From the NCBI RefSeq assembly GCF_010389155.1, contig NC_057764.1:1116001-1180000 (forward strand): a stretch of 64,000 nucleotides of DNA. The letters are read 5' to 3'. Source of the stretch: Erigeron canadensis (taxonomy: Eukaryota > Streptophyta > Magnoliopsida > Asterales > Asteraceae). Positions 23,844 through 36,059 of this stretch are shown here, piece after piece; within the stretch, counting starts at the first letter, position 1; each line of letters starts with the position of its first letter. The notes beneath the pieces were generated by a model that saw only the letters and a list, made by a program, of their open reading frames with translations, ran no database searches and was not told the origin of the DNA. Both the position numbers and the translations under genes were made by a program.

Positions 23844-26800
23844 TCAATACTCGGATGGAGAGATCACGTCATCGATCTTCAAAATCATTTTGACCACTTG
23901 TGTAGCAAGCAAGATCTGCTGTTGTTTTCCAATTAAGGTTTCAAATACATTTTGCTCACGCATATCATTTGTGCCAGTGTCGTTGCAGTCTATGCCACAA
24001 CAATGATTATTTTCCTACGTAATAAAGCAAAAATGTTAAAGAAAGAAGGAATGCAGCCACAATATCGTTTCTAACCAGAAAAAAAGGCTAATATATCATG
24101 TGCATACATGTATTGGCTTTGCAAAAGTCTAGTCAAAGTGTAGAGACTTTTACTAGTGATAAAGATCCTCACAAGTTGATACTAAAACTGACCCATGTAA
24201 CCTAACAAATGTCTAGATTTGGATTATATTTTAACTAACCAGTAAGAAGTGTGGCCAAGTGGGCTGAGATAGTCCAAGAGACAGATAGTTGCCAAACATG
24301 TGTACAATGCATAAAACTCCTAAATCATTTTAATGTAACAATGTAGCTTGTGTGTGTGTGTTTTGTTTTAATATGTAAGATTCTAAAACCAAACAAAAAA
24401 GATCAGTGGATCAGCAACCCAATCGGTTCCATTTTGACCCAAAGTAGTCAAGGACATAAATTTCTGTGTTTCGGTCACGGACTGGTATATGAAATATCGT
24501 TTTTTTCGGTGGTATTTCGGTAATTTTAATATTATGTATATATATTTATATATATATATACATAAATAAGAGTAAAAGATAAAACCTGGAAGTGCTGAAA
24601 CAGAATTCACCGAAATTTCGGAAATTTCGGTCAAATTTTGGTGGTATTTCGGTCAATACCACCGAAAATTTCGGAAACGATATCAAAATCGAAATTCAAT
24701 ACTGAAATTATGTCCCACCACCGAAAACCGGTATACCACCGAAATTTCACCGAAATTGATAACATAGTTTTGACCTCATCAGAAAAGCTAAACCAGCACC
24801 AAATGACTAAATCTATGTTCTTCAACCAATTACCTAACCAGCTAATCTACCTGACCAGCCCATTGTGCCAACTCAACGACTCGCAATCACCATAATTCAT
24901 GTGGTCCGGAAACTATTATCTGGTTGTAGCAATACAGATATGACAAGAGTTTATGGATACTCTACAGCTGGAGATTATTACGTATTAAACTATTGCTTAT
25001 CTACCCGTGAACATGGCTCTATTAAGTGAGCAGCTTGACTCTTTGTATTCTACATGTTTGTGCGTATGTGTGATTATCCATCGTTGGCTTATTTACATAA
25101 AGAAAGAATATGGTATAAACTAATGTCTACATTACCTTGATTTGCTGTGCTTTCACTGCAGATAGTGTTTCAATGGGTTGCAAACCACTATTTTCTGCAA
25201 GAGCCATGGGTACAGAATCCAAAGCATCAGCAAAAGCCCTAATAGCATACTGCCAATGAAAAAGACAACTTCAGTAAATAAACAATATAAGAGCTTTAAA
25301 CATATCAATAAACTAAGAAAACATGAGCTATGCTAGAATGACAAACCTTTTACAAACAAATCTTTACAAACAGATGTGGCATGTGAGGTGGTCCAATCAA
25401 CAATGAGAAAGAATGAAAGAGAGAGATACAAAAACATAATTTAATTGAGAGAAATTGTGTTTGTAAAGTTTGTTAGTGACATGTGAGGTGGTCCAATCCA
25501 CAATGAGAAAGAATGAAAGAGAGAGATACAAAAACATAATTTAATTGAGAGAAATTGTGTTTGTAAAGTTTGTTAGTAAAACGTTTGTAAATCTAGAATT
25601 ACTCAAAACGTATTAGGTACCTGTTCAACTCCTGGATATTTATCAGCAGCGGCTTCAACTGCAATAGAACATGAAATTTCTGCTGCACCGCCGCCATAAA
25701 CAATGGAGTTATTGCGGATGAGATTTCTAGCAACGCACAATGCATCATGAATGCTGCGTTTCGTCTCCTCTATCATCATCTTGTTACCTGATTCAGCACA
25801 AAAGGTTTGAGTACATACATAATACATTAGTGTGGCACAAATCAAATGAATTTGCTAGCTACATATATATAGTTTAATGGAACAAGTATTGAATGCCACT
25901 ATGAAGCATGAAAGCACCCGACTTTGGAAGAACAGCTTGAAGCTATAACCAACTTCATCATAACTTACAAGTACATACAGTTAGATAACTGAGCATCATG
26001 AATAACTCACCCCCACGAATAAATATGGTTACAGCCCTTGAGTTTGCACAGTGCTCAATATAAAGCATACGGTCTTTTGTAGTACCAAATGCCTTCTCTC
26101 TAACCAAACCAGCCTGTCCATATAAAAATGGAATTAAGTTAGAATAAGATGTGCCGACTGTTACATGGAAGAATGAAGTAACATGAATACATTTATGATC
26201 GAAAACATAATAAGAATGAGAGAAACATATTTAAATTACCTTTCCTAGCTTTTCAGGTGTCAGTTCCTGGAACCTGGGAACAATTCTACCACCTGCACAC
26301 GACACACACAGCGGAAAAGGGTATTTAGCAATTACAGTAACATCATATATCAGCAAAATATTGTTTTCAAAAGCCAAGTGATAGGCACACATACCAGTTG
26401 CTATTGCTATAAGCTCAAGTTCTACACCACCAACCCATCTCACAGCAGGCAAGTTTCTGTGCATCAATAAATGATTTGCTTCATCATCAAAACCCCATTG
26501 ACAAATCACCAATGTTGCCCCAACATCCTGAAAGTTTAAAACACGCATCAGCCACCAGACATTACCAATATCCGGAAAATGATACTTCAACATTATAGAT
26601 GTCACATTACCTTGCATTGCTGAACCATGTCATCGAAGTACTTTTGCTCTTGCTTACGTAAAGTTTGAAACTTTTCAACTGTATCAATGTCAACCTTATG
26701 CTTAGTCTTGGGCTTTGGTGGCTCAAACGGGCAAGTCAAGATGGCAATTTTTGCATCATTAATTTCCTTTGGCATTTGTGGGTGACTCATATCTTTATCC

Positions 26801-28312
26801 ACAAGAATTCCATAAATAAGTTCAGTATCCTCCAGTTTACCACCTACTTTCCCCTCCACCTTAATGAGGTCCAAGTTTACATCTTTCCTCTCTAGATCAG
26901 CAACGGCCATGACAGCCTTTACAGCAATCTCAGCCAATCTACGCTTGCATCGATTTACACTGAGAGCAGACTTCAATTAGATAAAAGAAGGTACAAGTAG
27001 AGCAAAAAATATTTCAGTAAAATTATGACACTGAGATCCAACTTACATTTTGGAAGATAAAGTAGTCATGCAAGTTTGAACCAAAGGCTCGATATTTGTG
27101 GCGCTGAAATCAAACTTATCTGCTATTTGTTGTAAATGGTCAACAGCAATCTTGGAAGATATTTCAAATCCCTCTGCAACTCGGATGGGATGAATTCCTC
27201 GTTCCAAAAGCTTCTCCGCTTGTTCTAAAAGCCCACCAGCCATAACAACTACACCAGTTGTTCCATCCCCAATCTCATAGTCTTGACTCCTTGAAAGTTC
27301 AACCATAAGTTTTCCTATCTGATTATCAACTTCCATCTGCTCCAAGATCGTCGCACCATCATTCGCTACAAAAGATATAGTCATTGTTAGAAAAACAAAG
27401 AAAATAGTCACTTAGTGAGCATAATGATACATAAATATGCACAGTTTATATGCATTCTAGTCCGTGTAAAACTTAAAATGTAGATGATTTTCTTTGTAGT
27501 TACATTAATCCTTTTCTTGAACCTACTGGACACATATGTTAATAATAACTCTCTTTTTTTTCCCCAGAATCTGTCCCGTTTTCTAATACACAGATAAACA
27601 AAAAACGAATTTCTTGGAATCCTATCACCCAACCTCCTACCCCAACCATGGCAATATCAAGAAAACTACTAACATTATTCCATAAATCTAAAAACTACAT
27701 TTTCTTAACATGATTCCTTAATAATAAAATTACATTTTCTGCTAAAAATTTCTAAATTAAGTTAAACTGCAGCAACTAAAATAAACATTCACATTACACA
27801 TACATCTTCACAAAAGCAAACCACTAACCATACTTTGTGTCATCATAAAATTCAACATCCAATAACAGATCAATAACACCTAATAGCATATCAAATAAAA
27901 AACAATAATATAATATATATACACATATATATACTCACACACACACACACACACACATACATATATATATATATTAAGAGTCATTCTTATAAGTATGGAA
28001 AATGAAACAGAAATGACATAATAAAAAAATGATGATGATATAAACATATAAGTTATAGATATAGATACAGATATATATATATATGTACATATAGAGAAAG
28101 AAAGAAATAATACTGATAGTGATGTCGCCGTCAGGACTCTGAAGCATCTTATCCATGCCTTTAGGGCCAAGGGAAGTACGGAGAATGCGAGAAACAGCAA
28201 CGCCGGCGGCGATGTTAGATTTCTGAGCATCTAAACCTCTTAACCTACTTTTGCTTTCTTGTTCTCTCAGTATTATAAACGGCCGCCCGTATTCGTCGAA
28301 CGCCAGCGCCAT
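23844..28312 (-). CDS. CCT5: T-complex protein 1 subunit epsilon (CCT5)
   Basis: This is a subunit of the cytosolic group II chaperonin CCT/TRiC, which folds actin, tubulin and other proteins with ATP. Nine exons on the minus strand: 28312-28114, 27365-27047, 26959-26611, 26527-26395, 26292-26240, 26113-26011, 25787-25621, 25249-25136 and 24014-23844. They are all in phase with GT-AG borders and total 535 residues, the length I recall for plant CCT5. Family motifs: [17 protein letters not shown] start, [33 protein letters not shown] (nucleotide-binding), [46 protein letters not shown], and the C-terminal [12 protein letters not shown] and [11 protein letters not shown]. Exon 9 begins [12 protein letters not shown], where my memory of other plants has a different five-residue stretch before GIDCND. 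Intron 7 and intron 8 carry MITEs, and intron 1 carries an AC/AT microsatellite. Confidence 0.97.
24440..24767. mobile_element. hAT-type MITE in CCT5 intron 8, filled with CCGAAA words
   Basis: The termini CAAAGTAGTCAAGGAC (left) and the reverse complement of the right end, CTATGTTATCAATTTC, match imperfectly with each other and with CATAGTTGTTAG of the 21164 element. TTTTGACC flanks both sides exactly (24432-24439 and 24768-24775), an 8-bp duplication. The interior is made of CGAAATTTCGG, GGTGGTATTTCGG and ACCACCGAAA words on both strands, plus a short TA tract. No coding capacity is seen. Confidence 0.75.
25340..25592. mobile_element. MITE in CCT5 intron 7 containing a 100-bp tandem duplication
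   Basis: The left end GACAAACCTTTTACAAAC pairs with the right end GTTTGTAAAGTTTG...AAACGTTTGTAAAT as an imperfect inverted repeat. CTAGAAT occurs on both borders (25333-25339 and 25593-25599). Inside, a unit starting ATGTGAGGTGGTCC repeats with a period of exactly 100 bp (25381 and 25481) and almost no differences, so the duplication is recent. No coding capacity is seen. Confidence 0.7.
27905..27985. repeat. AT/AC microsatellite in CCT5 intron 1
   Basis: The tract runs (TA)n, then an (AC)n run of about eleven units, then (TA)n. More TA and GATATA tracts follow at 28045-28090. The AC tract is long enough to be polymorphic. Confidence 0.85.
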
Positions 28313-28815
28313 GGCTGTTTCAACTTTTAGGGTTTTTTTAGATCGATTAGAAAGTGTGAAATATGAAAAACGGAGAGTGAGATCGGCACCCACACAATTG
28401 CTGTGTGTGCGTTATAGAAAAATGTAGTAGTAGGAATACTAGTCTTTGGTGTGTGATATTTTTATTTTGACCTAAATATTTGAAACCCTTGTGTTGGGTA
28501 TTTTTTGGGTCGGGTCGGACAAATGATATATTTATTTGAAGTTAATTACACGAAGGGTATGTTCTTGAGTTTTGTTTTAAAAAGAAAGGAAAAGATTATA
28601 AAGGATTTTAAAAATATTTGGGTTCTTGAGTTTTATTTAAGGGAAGAAGAGAAAAGAAGGGAAAAGATTTGGAAGGAGAATTCTATAGAATTTGTTAAAG
28701 ATATTTTCCTCCCACTTTTGAGATGATTTGGAAGGAAGGAAACTCCACCCCTTCTCTTCCATTCATCCCTCTTCTCTTCTTTCTCCTTCTTTTACATATA
28801 AACTCGAGAACACAG
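28313..28815. other. 5' flank of CCT5
   Basis: The 5' UTR and core promoter of CCT5 should lie in the first 100-200 bases (28313-28500). No distinct TATA box could be fixed. From 28560 the DNA is purine-rich then pyrimidine-rich (GGAAGGAGAA versus CTTCTCTTC), forming a weak inverted repeat, with no gene. Confidence 0.4.
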
Positions 28816-29243
28816 GCGAATTGTCCATGTGGTTTGACATAGCTTGCAAGTTTCATCAAAAGGTTTTATGAAAAACAATTTTCGTCCCTAAGTATGGAGC
28901 CCCGTCGACACTTTTGATCACGATGTTCCTAGCCATTAAAAAAAAGGGTTAAGAGCGTCAGAATGCAACAGATTATGACCAAAAAGTTATAGTGTGCACG
29001 AACTAACGTTTTTTTTATTCTGTGGTGGGAAAATGGCTAAACATGATATAGTGGATGAAAATCATTTTTGGGCTTATGTGGCACTGGTAAAGCATCCACG
29101 CTGGCAAAAAAAAATGTGTATATGTATATATATATATATATATATTTTCCCTCCATACGACCTTTCCTCTCATTATTTTCCCCCATTTGTTCCCCCTTCT
29201 TTTTTTTCCCGCTTTCCCCCTTATTCTCTTTTTCCGCTCGACC

Positions 29244-29727
29244 ATGAATCCATCTTCGTCATCTTCTTCTTCAACAACCTATTGGGGAAATCAATATGTT
29301 GTTTGTCACTGTGGATAAAATATGAAGTTGATCACGTCGTGGACAAGCAGGAACCCTGGGAGGCGATTCGTTCGTTACCCTAATGTAAGTTTCCAACCAA
29401 ATTACTCGATTAGGGTTCATGTAATTGACTCAATATTAATCGTGGAAAAGCAGAAACGTTTTATTTGATTGGGTTAATTGTTAGGTGAAAAGCAGATTCT
29501 GTACTTCGTTCCAATTCATTGATGAGGAGCTGCCTAATCAATACTACAAAGATCTTTTGTTTGATCTTCACGCATAGAGTGTAAAGCAATTGAAAGCTGT
29601 GGTGGTTGAAGAAGATGAAGTGATTTCAAGGATTTCGAAACCCAATTACTTTGACAAAATAATTTACGGTTTATTTGGATGTGTCTTAATGTTTTGCATT
29701 GTCATAGTTGTTATTGTTATAAACTAA
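29244..29727 (+). pseudogene. GRF-type zinc-finger protein relic
   Basis: It starts MNPSSSSSSSTTYWGNQ and then has CHCG, an in-frame TAA, KLITSWTSRNPGRRFVRYPN, an intron beginning GTAAGT, then RFCTSFQFIDEELPNQYY. The order (C-x-C near the start, NPGRRF, then C..F and a DEEL motif) is the GRF zinc-finger plan as I recall it. It continues, after another stop, to a hydrophobic C-terminal tail (about 29660-29725). The TAA after CHCG and the later TAG make it non-functional. Small GRF proteins of this kind are often found with MULEs in plants; the link here is by position. Confidence 0.55.
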
Positions 29728-30176
29728 GAACAAAAAGTTGTAATGGTTTCCTTTTGATTGTCTTTTGTTTGTGTATTTTGCAATGGTAAGAACAAGTAGT
29801 TGTTATTGTCTTTTGATTCTCTTTTGTAATGAAATTTGACTCTGTTTTGGTATTAATGAAACTTGAGTTTTTTTTTTGAGTAAAATTGTATGTTGTAATG
29901 ACAACCAATACTAGACAAGCTAAATATATAATTCACAAGTCACAAGTAGATATATCGTATTCCAGAACAAGCTAAATTCTTAAGTTAACATGGCATATAG
30001 GATGACCAAAGTTACAACTTCAAAGTTTAGTTTTGTTGCCCAGTTACAAATCAAAAGACTAGGTTCATCCAACAGGATTACATACCATACACAATGGCAT
30101 TTTGTTAGCATAGGTAACAAACTGCCCAAAAAAACATGTCCATGCACTTAAGTTACATAAGTTACATCTACTTAAG

Positions 30177-33100
30177 TTACTGCAAGCTTATGGCATCTTC
30201 AAAGGTCTTCCCTGGCCCATCAATAACCCTTGCAAGTCTGTTCCTCAATATCCTCTCACTTGGTGTCCTTCTCTTAATTGGTACCACTGGCTTCTTTGGT
30301 TTTGGGTTCTTCACTGACTCTTGTGTTCCATGCTGAGTTCCTGTTGCATTTCCAGATTGTGGTTCATTGATCCTGACTGGTGCAGACATAGTCTTGCTTC
30401 TGTCCATCTTTCTCCTTATTGCTGAAAATGTCACCACTTCTTCAGGCTGCACATGTGGGCTGGTTGCTTACCATAGTGCCAGATGAACCCATCCCTGAAC
30501 TGAGCCAGCTCATGGTCCTTCCAAAAGCTACCCTTGGCCTTCCCTTTGGTATCCCCAAACTGGATTTGGCTATAGTAGCACCTTTTGGCAATCCTCTTGG
30601 CATTGCATTGCCAACATTAGCATTATCTATTAAGTAGTATGTTATAGTCAATAATTAAGACAACCAAATAAATAGAAAACAAAAAAAACATTATGTGAAG
30701 AGATCTTACCAAAGGGTTTGTGTTTAGGAAACCTGAATCCATCTTTGGTCACACCCATCCTGCCTGGACTTAGCCTGACTTCAGGCATAGCTTCCTTTCC
30801 TTTATCACTTGAAACTTTTTGTTGTCTCTGTTGAGATCCTCCATGTGGTTGACTCTATTGTCCTCCAACACTAGTAGTCTCATGAAACAGCCTCTTCTTG
30901 ACACTAGACCCTTCGCTTTCACTAACAATTGGTACTTGACTAGCACCACTAGGTCTCTGACTTCCATCATTAACAATCGGAACCTAACTAGCACCACTAC
31001 CACTTGGTCTCTGACTACCACTGCCATTCATAACAAGCTCACTAGGTCTCTGACTTGGAGGTCCACTTGGCTGACTAACTTATTTTTTTAGTGGCTTTCC
31101 CTTAGTTTTTTGCACAACTGGCCTTTGTACCCTCTCATTCTTACAACTCCTTACATTGTGTCCCTTTTGCAAACACTTGGAACAGTTCATTTCAACTCCA
31201 TGCTTTGTTACCCTAGAACCTTGTACCCTTGGTTCATGTGCTGCTCTCTGTCTTTTTTTTTTAGGTCTACCTGGCATGGCTCTAGGTTTAGGTGGCAGTG
31301 GTACATTCATCTCAGGGAATGCTATCCATGTATCTATACCCCCAACAGGATTCAAGTAAGACTCATATGCATACTTATAATGACACTTCCTAAACCATAT
31401 AGCTACAAAATCCTCAGGCTCCCTCTTTTGCTTGTAAATAGCCTGGACAACATGTACACATGGTATCCCACTCAACCCCCACATCCCACAGTCACATGTT
31501 CCCCATGTCCATGTCTACCTAGAGTTCCTAACCTCAAACTTGTTCCCACCAGCATGAATTACTAACCATTCAGCCCTTTGATTTTTAATGAATTCAAGTT
31601 TTTTCCTAATGGTTGGGCACACCTCATGTTCCCACTTTGAACTAACCTCCCTAAGATTTTCTAACCTTATCATCAAACTAACTGTTAATGCTTCTAAAAG
31701 TGTAATAATTGGTTTGTTCCTTACCTTGACAAGCACAAAGTTCCAGCATTCACTATAACCATTCTCAACAGCTTCACAGCAACTAGTAGTATCAAAAAAG
31801 GCCCTGCACCAAGACTTTGGGTTCCTTTCCATCAAATACTTGAATGCATTTAGGTTTGAAGCCTTGATTTCTTTCATCACAGCATCAAATTGTGCAGGGT
31901 AAGTTGATTTAGCAGCTCTCTAAAACACGTTTCTGTACTCCACTCTACTATAAACCTTCCTGAAGTTTTCATATATATGTCTGGCACATTGCCCGTGCTC
32001 AGCTCTTGGCATCACTTCTTTAACAGCTTCTAACAGACCCTGACAAAAAAATTATGAAGCAGTTAGTATATAAATATTAAGTTTATATTTAACATTAAAT
32101 TAAATTAAACAATTGTAAACAATTGGTACCTTATGCTGATCAGACATCAAGGTAAGAGAAAACACATTGGGAGCATCAAGATCATTGCTCAGTAAGGTCA
32201 AAAACCAACTCCAGTTATCCTTGTTTTCAACATTTACAACTGCTCATGCAATTGGATATATCTGATCATTTCCATCCCTGCCAACTACAATAAGCAATTC
32301 CCCTTTACATGATGTCTTCAAAAAACAACCATCCAAAGCAACCACCATTCTACATCATTTTTAAACCCTTCTTTCAAACCAAACAAATAAACATAAAACC
32401 TATCAAAATAGGTTTTACCATCAAGGTTTGTAGTGGTTCCTAATTAGACAGTGGATCCTGGATTGGTCCTAAGAAGTGCATCAGCATATGGCCTAAGCAT
32501 TGCATAATGCTCCTCTAGTGATCTCTCACACTCATTCAAAGCCCATAACCTAGCCCTTTTAACTTGTTGTTGTATTACAAAGCATTTATGCTTTTTCATC
32601 ACTAACTCTTGCAGTAAAGAACACTTAATGTCTGGTTGTTGTCTTATTCTGTCTACAAAATGCCTACCTATCCATTTGTAATTTATCAAACTACCATATT
32701 TAAAGTTTCTTACACATGTATGCTTTTTTGTTAATTTCTTTACTTGGAAAGACCTTTCAGTCGTCATCTAAGAAGCAGCCAACCTCCATTTACATGTCAG
32801 TCTGGTATCTGTTGGTCTTCTTTTGTCTCCCCTTCTCAAGCTCAGATAGCTTTGGTGGCCTAACTCCACATCTTGGAACTATGTGACTCTTGGAAGTTCT
32901 CTTATACCATAATGAGTACCCATTGGCAAGTGCATAGTATGACAAGCACTCTTTCAATTGATCAGGCCCCTCATATCTCTCACCAAGCTAAAATTATATA
33001 GATTACTAATTAGTGTAATTAAAACTATGTTAAATACTTTTTTTTAAACAAATGAGAGCTGAAATGTACCTTAGGTGCTTTCTGCCTCCAATGAATGTTT

Positions 33101-33908
33101 GGTTCATGAATTGGGAATTGCATGTCTGGTTCAGGAGGTGGTTCTAATGGATCAACCCATTCTGTCTCATTATCATTTCCCTTCAATGCATTCACTAGTT
33201 GAGTCATGAATTCATCATGCTCTTCATGTATGACTGTCCTCCCTTGACTACCAGAATCATTGTGTGTACCACCAAGTTTAGGCATATGGTTAAATTTAGG
33301 TATGTTTGCTATGGAGTTACCTTTTCTCACTTCCATAAGCTATTCCTCTCCTTCACTCAAATGATCAAGTGAAGCAAGAGATTCTGCTTCTGATTCACTT
33401 GGCTATCCTCACTTTCACTATAGTGATCATCTGGCTCAAAGTTCCCATCTACAGGATGCGTACCAGACTGACCAACTTCAGGTGTGCTAAAACCTTCTTG
33501 AGATTTAGACTACAAATTATCATTCTCATCATTTGGTACTAACTCAACTTGTTTTATTCATTCACCAGCCTCTTCACTTGCAATATTGTTAAAATGGTGA
33601 TCTATGTCTATGCCTATGTGATCCACATACACATTCATTGTGCCATAACTAACAGCCACATCATAGAAAATATCTAAAGCATTTTCATTATCTATCTTCA
33701 TCAATGTCCCAAAGTCATCTGGTGTGCAGAGATAGTACAAACCCCTTACAGGATTCCCTGTTTTTTTCTTAGTTTTGGTTCTATATTCTTCTAAAGACAG
33801 TCTACGTACATTAAAACCAATAGTCGTACCACCACCATAACGAAGTGGCAAGAACAAAAAAACACCATCATGGTGTACATTCAGCCTAAACCCACCATCA
33901 CCATCCAT
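30177..33908 (-). pseudogene. MULE transposase pseudogene, many stops
   Basis: It reads on the minus strand from MDGDGGFRLNVHHDG (33908), an N-terminal domain with FDVAVSYGTMNVYVDH-like sequence, through a linker with HNDSGSQGR and PPEPDMQF, to a MuDR-type region (FQVKKLTKKHTCVRN at about 32750). The catalytic domain has VVALDGCFLKTSCKG (about 32350) and LMSDQHKGLLEAV (about 32150). A SWIM finger CDCGMWGLSGIPCVHV lies at about 31490-31440, and a CCHC knuckle CSKCLQKGHNVRSC at about 31180-31140. The tail is proline- and serine-rich. Stops interrupt it after EEAGE (33555), in the catalytic domain, before the SWIM finger and after it, with several frame changes. It belongs to a MULE group different from the one at 1766-5638. 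Confidence 0.8.
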
Positions 33909-34349
33909 TCTACTTTAAGAAATAAAAAAAATATTTTAAACATAAAAATTAGGGTTTTTCGAATAGGGTTTAACAATTGTGAATTAAAATATTTAGGGTT
34001 TACCAATTTTAAATTAAAAAAATTAGGGTTTCCTAATATTAAATTATAAAATCTAGGGTTTAATTCCCCCCTTTTTAAGTATTATAACAATTACAAATAT
34101 AATAAACGCTTCACCTACTAAATAACATCACCATCGTGTTCTACAACTAAATTACTCTGATTTATTAAATTAAATGATTAAGATTTCAAGAAAATTTTAT
34201 AAATTTAGGGCTTTTAACACTAAAAACAACAAAAATCAACAAAGATGATTGCTGATAAAGGATTCATAACATACCTCAAATAGAATAAAGAAAGTGACTA
34301 AAATCATGGGATGGATCAGATTTCGTGGGAAAATATGATTCTTGTCTTA

Positions 34350-36056
34350 AGACAAGGTAAAACCCTGCACAGTCACACTCTAGCATTCCTCTATGGAGCT
34401 TTCAAATTCACTGAGGATAATAATGCTGCAAAACTTGTGGCTGAACAGGATGCCATGAACCATGCCTAGAGTTCCAAGGTTACCAGTTACACTGGACAAC
34501 CTTGTGTTGCCTTAATATTTGCCGAGAATGTCCAGTTACTGTCTATGAAAGAGATGTTAAGCAATTTGCTGAACTCTGGTTTGACCACTGAGATCAGTGT
34601 TGGTTGTGATGAAACTGACGATGATGATCTGGTAGCCATGATTTCCAAGACCTTTAATAGGTTCAAGCATAAATCTAATCGATTTAATGGTTCCAACAAT
34701 GCTTCCAGCTCTAACTCTCTGGACAAGGCCAATCTTACATGCTATAAGTGTGGTAAGAAAGGTCACTTTGTCAAGGAATGCAGATCTAGTCAAATGAACA
34801 ATCAAGCTGGTCCCCTTGTCCCAATTTATAATGTGCCTGATGATAAATATAAAGCTAAATATAAGAAGCTTAAGGCACAAATTGCCCTTTTGTCCCTTGA
34901 AAAAGAAAAAGAAAAGAACAAATGAATGATGGCAAGTACTGAAGGGAAGTGGGAACTCTCTGATGATTCATCTGATGATGAGGAAGAGATTAGAGATATG
35001 TGTTTCATGGCACTGGAAGATCAACAGCAACATCTGGTGAAAGATGATGTCATTGAAGGGAGATGGGTGGACATCATTTTCAAAAAGGTATGTGATTATA
35101 ACAACCAAGATGACCCAGAACTAAAACTGGACATTGCTGAATCACTCAATGGTGATTTATTGTTTGTTGAAACTGTTAGAACTGACTGTGAAAGATAACT
35201 GGAAACATTTTTAACTGAATTAAGTAATTTGAAACCCAGTTGAATGATTTACAAAACATCCAGTTGGCTCTTAAAGAGTCAGTTTTGAAAAATGAGGTTC
35301 TTGAACTTGAAAACCAAAAATTAAAATCTGATCTGGAAAAGGAACAAATGGTTATCAAGTAATGGGTAAAAGCATCTGGAAAGAATTGTGATGCATTTTC
35401 AAGAACTATTGATGCCCAGAAAAATGCATGGACATCTGGAGATGTGCAAATGGTTGCACTCATACCAGATCTTCATGCATTACCTTAAAATCTTGGAGTT
35501 GAAACACCATATGACCAACCTAAGATAATCAAAACTGAATCTGATGAGACCACAACTGTTGAGGTCAAAACTGGAGCCAAACAGGCTAAAGCTCCAGTTA
35601 ATAAGGCTACTGGTGAAAAGCCTTTACCTCAAAAGTCAAAGGAGCCCAAGAATCCTAAAACCAAGAATCAAACTGAACCTAAGTCCAAGGTTCATGTATC
35701 TGTTGAAAATGACATTTTGTTGAAACTGGACACTCAACTCCAACTTTTGTCTAGGCAGGTTCAGAGTTGCACTGCCAGAATTAAAAATCTGGAAGGAGCC
35801 TCTTCTCCTTCAGTTGAAAAACTAAGTGTCAAAACCCCTTCCAAATCAAAACAGAAACAAAAGGTTCCCACTGGAACCAAAACTGAAAATAAAAAGGGGA
35901 ATAAATACCATGTACTAATTGTCTTTACTCCTGGATATAGAGCTGTTAAACATGCTCCAGATTCAACCTCCAGTTCGACCCCTCAACAATCAACTGAGGC
36001 TTCTCAAGTGAAGTCCAGTGACCCCATCAAAAAAAGATGGGTTCACAAAAACAACT
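34350..36056 (+). pseudogene. Copia gag remnant (C-terminal part)
   Basis: It begins within gag (RQGKTLHSHTLAFLYGAF, then KFTEDNNAAKLVAEQD), followed by MISKTFNRFKHKSNRFN and a CCHC knuckle CYKCGKKGHFVKEC at about 34740-34780. A long charged tail follows, rich in Lys/Thr/Pro (KSKEPKNPKTKNQTEPKSK) and ending KKRWVHKNN. In-frame stops occur after NHA (about 34468), after EKEKNK (34923), after CER (35196) and after LHALP (about 35487). The N-terminal gag domain is missing. Confidence 0.78.
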
Positions 36057-36059
36057 AAT

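Larger units (their letters stand above)
28820..34300 (-). mobile_element. Decayed Mutator-like element with accessory GRF gene relic
   Basis: The segment holds a minus-strand MULE transposase relic (33908-30177) and, tail to tail with it, a plus-strand GRF-type zinc-finger relic (29244-29727). The left border region (from about 28820: CCATGTGGTTTGACATAG, TTTCGTCCCTAAG) resembles MULE terminal repeats I know from related plants. No matching right terminus exists before the Copia fragment starts near 34310. The element is therefore truncated on the right and its borders are approximate. Confidence 0.55.

Noticed and set aside
27880..28110. Open frames through intron 1 of CCT5
   Set aside because: They consist of TA/CA microsatellite translation and have a clear intron donor at the exon end.
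28820..29000. Treating the purine-poor start of this segment as a proven MULE terminal repeat
   Set aside because: No partner arm and no 9-bp duplication were found; kept only as a possible border.
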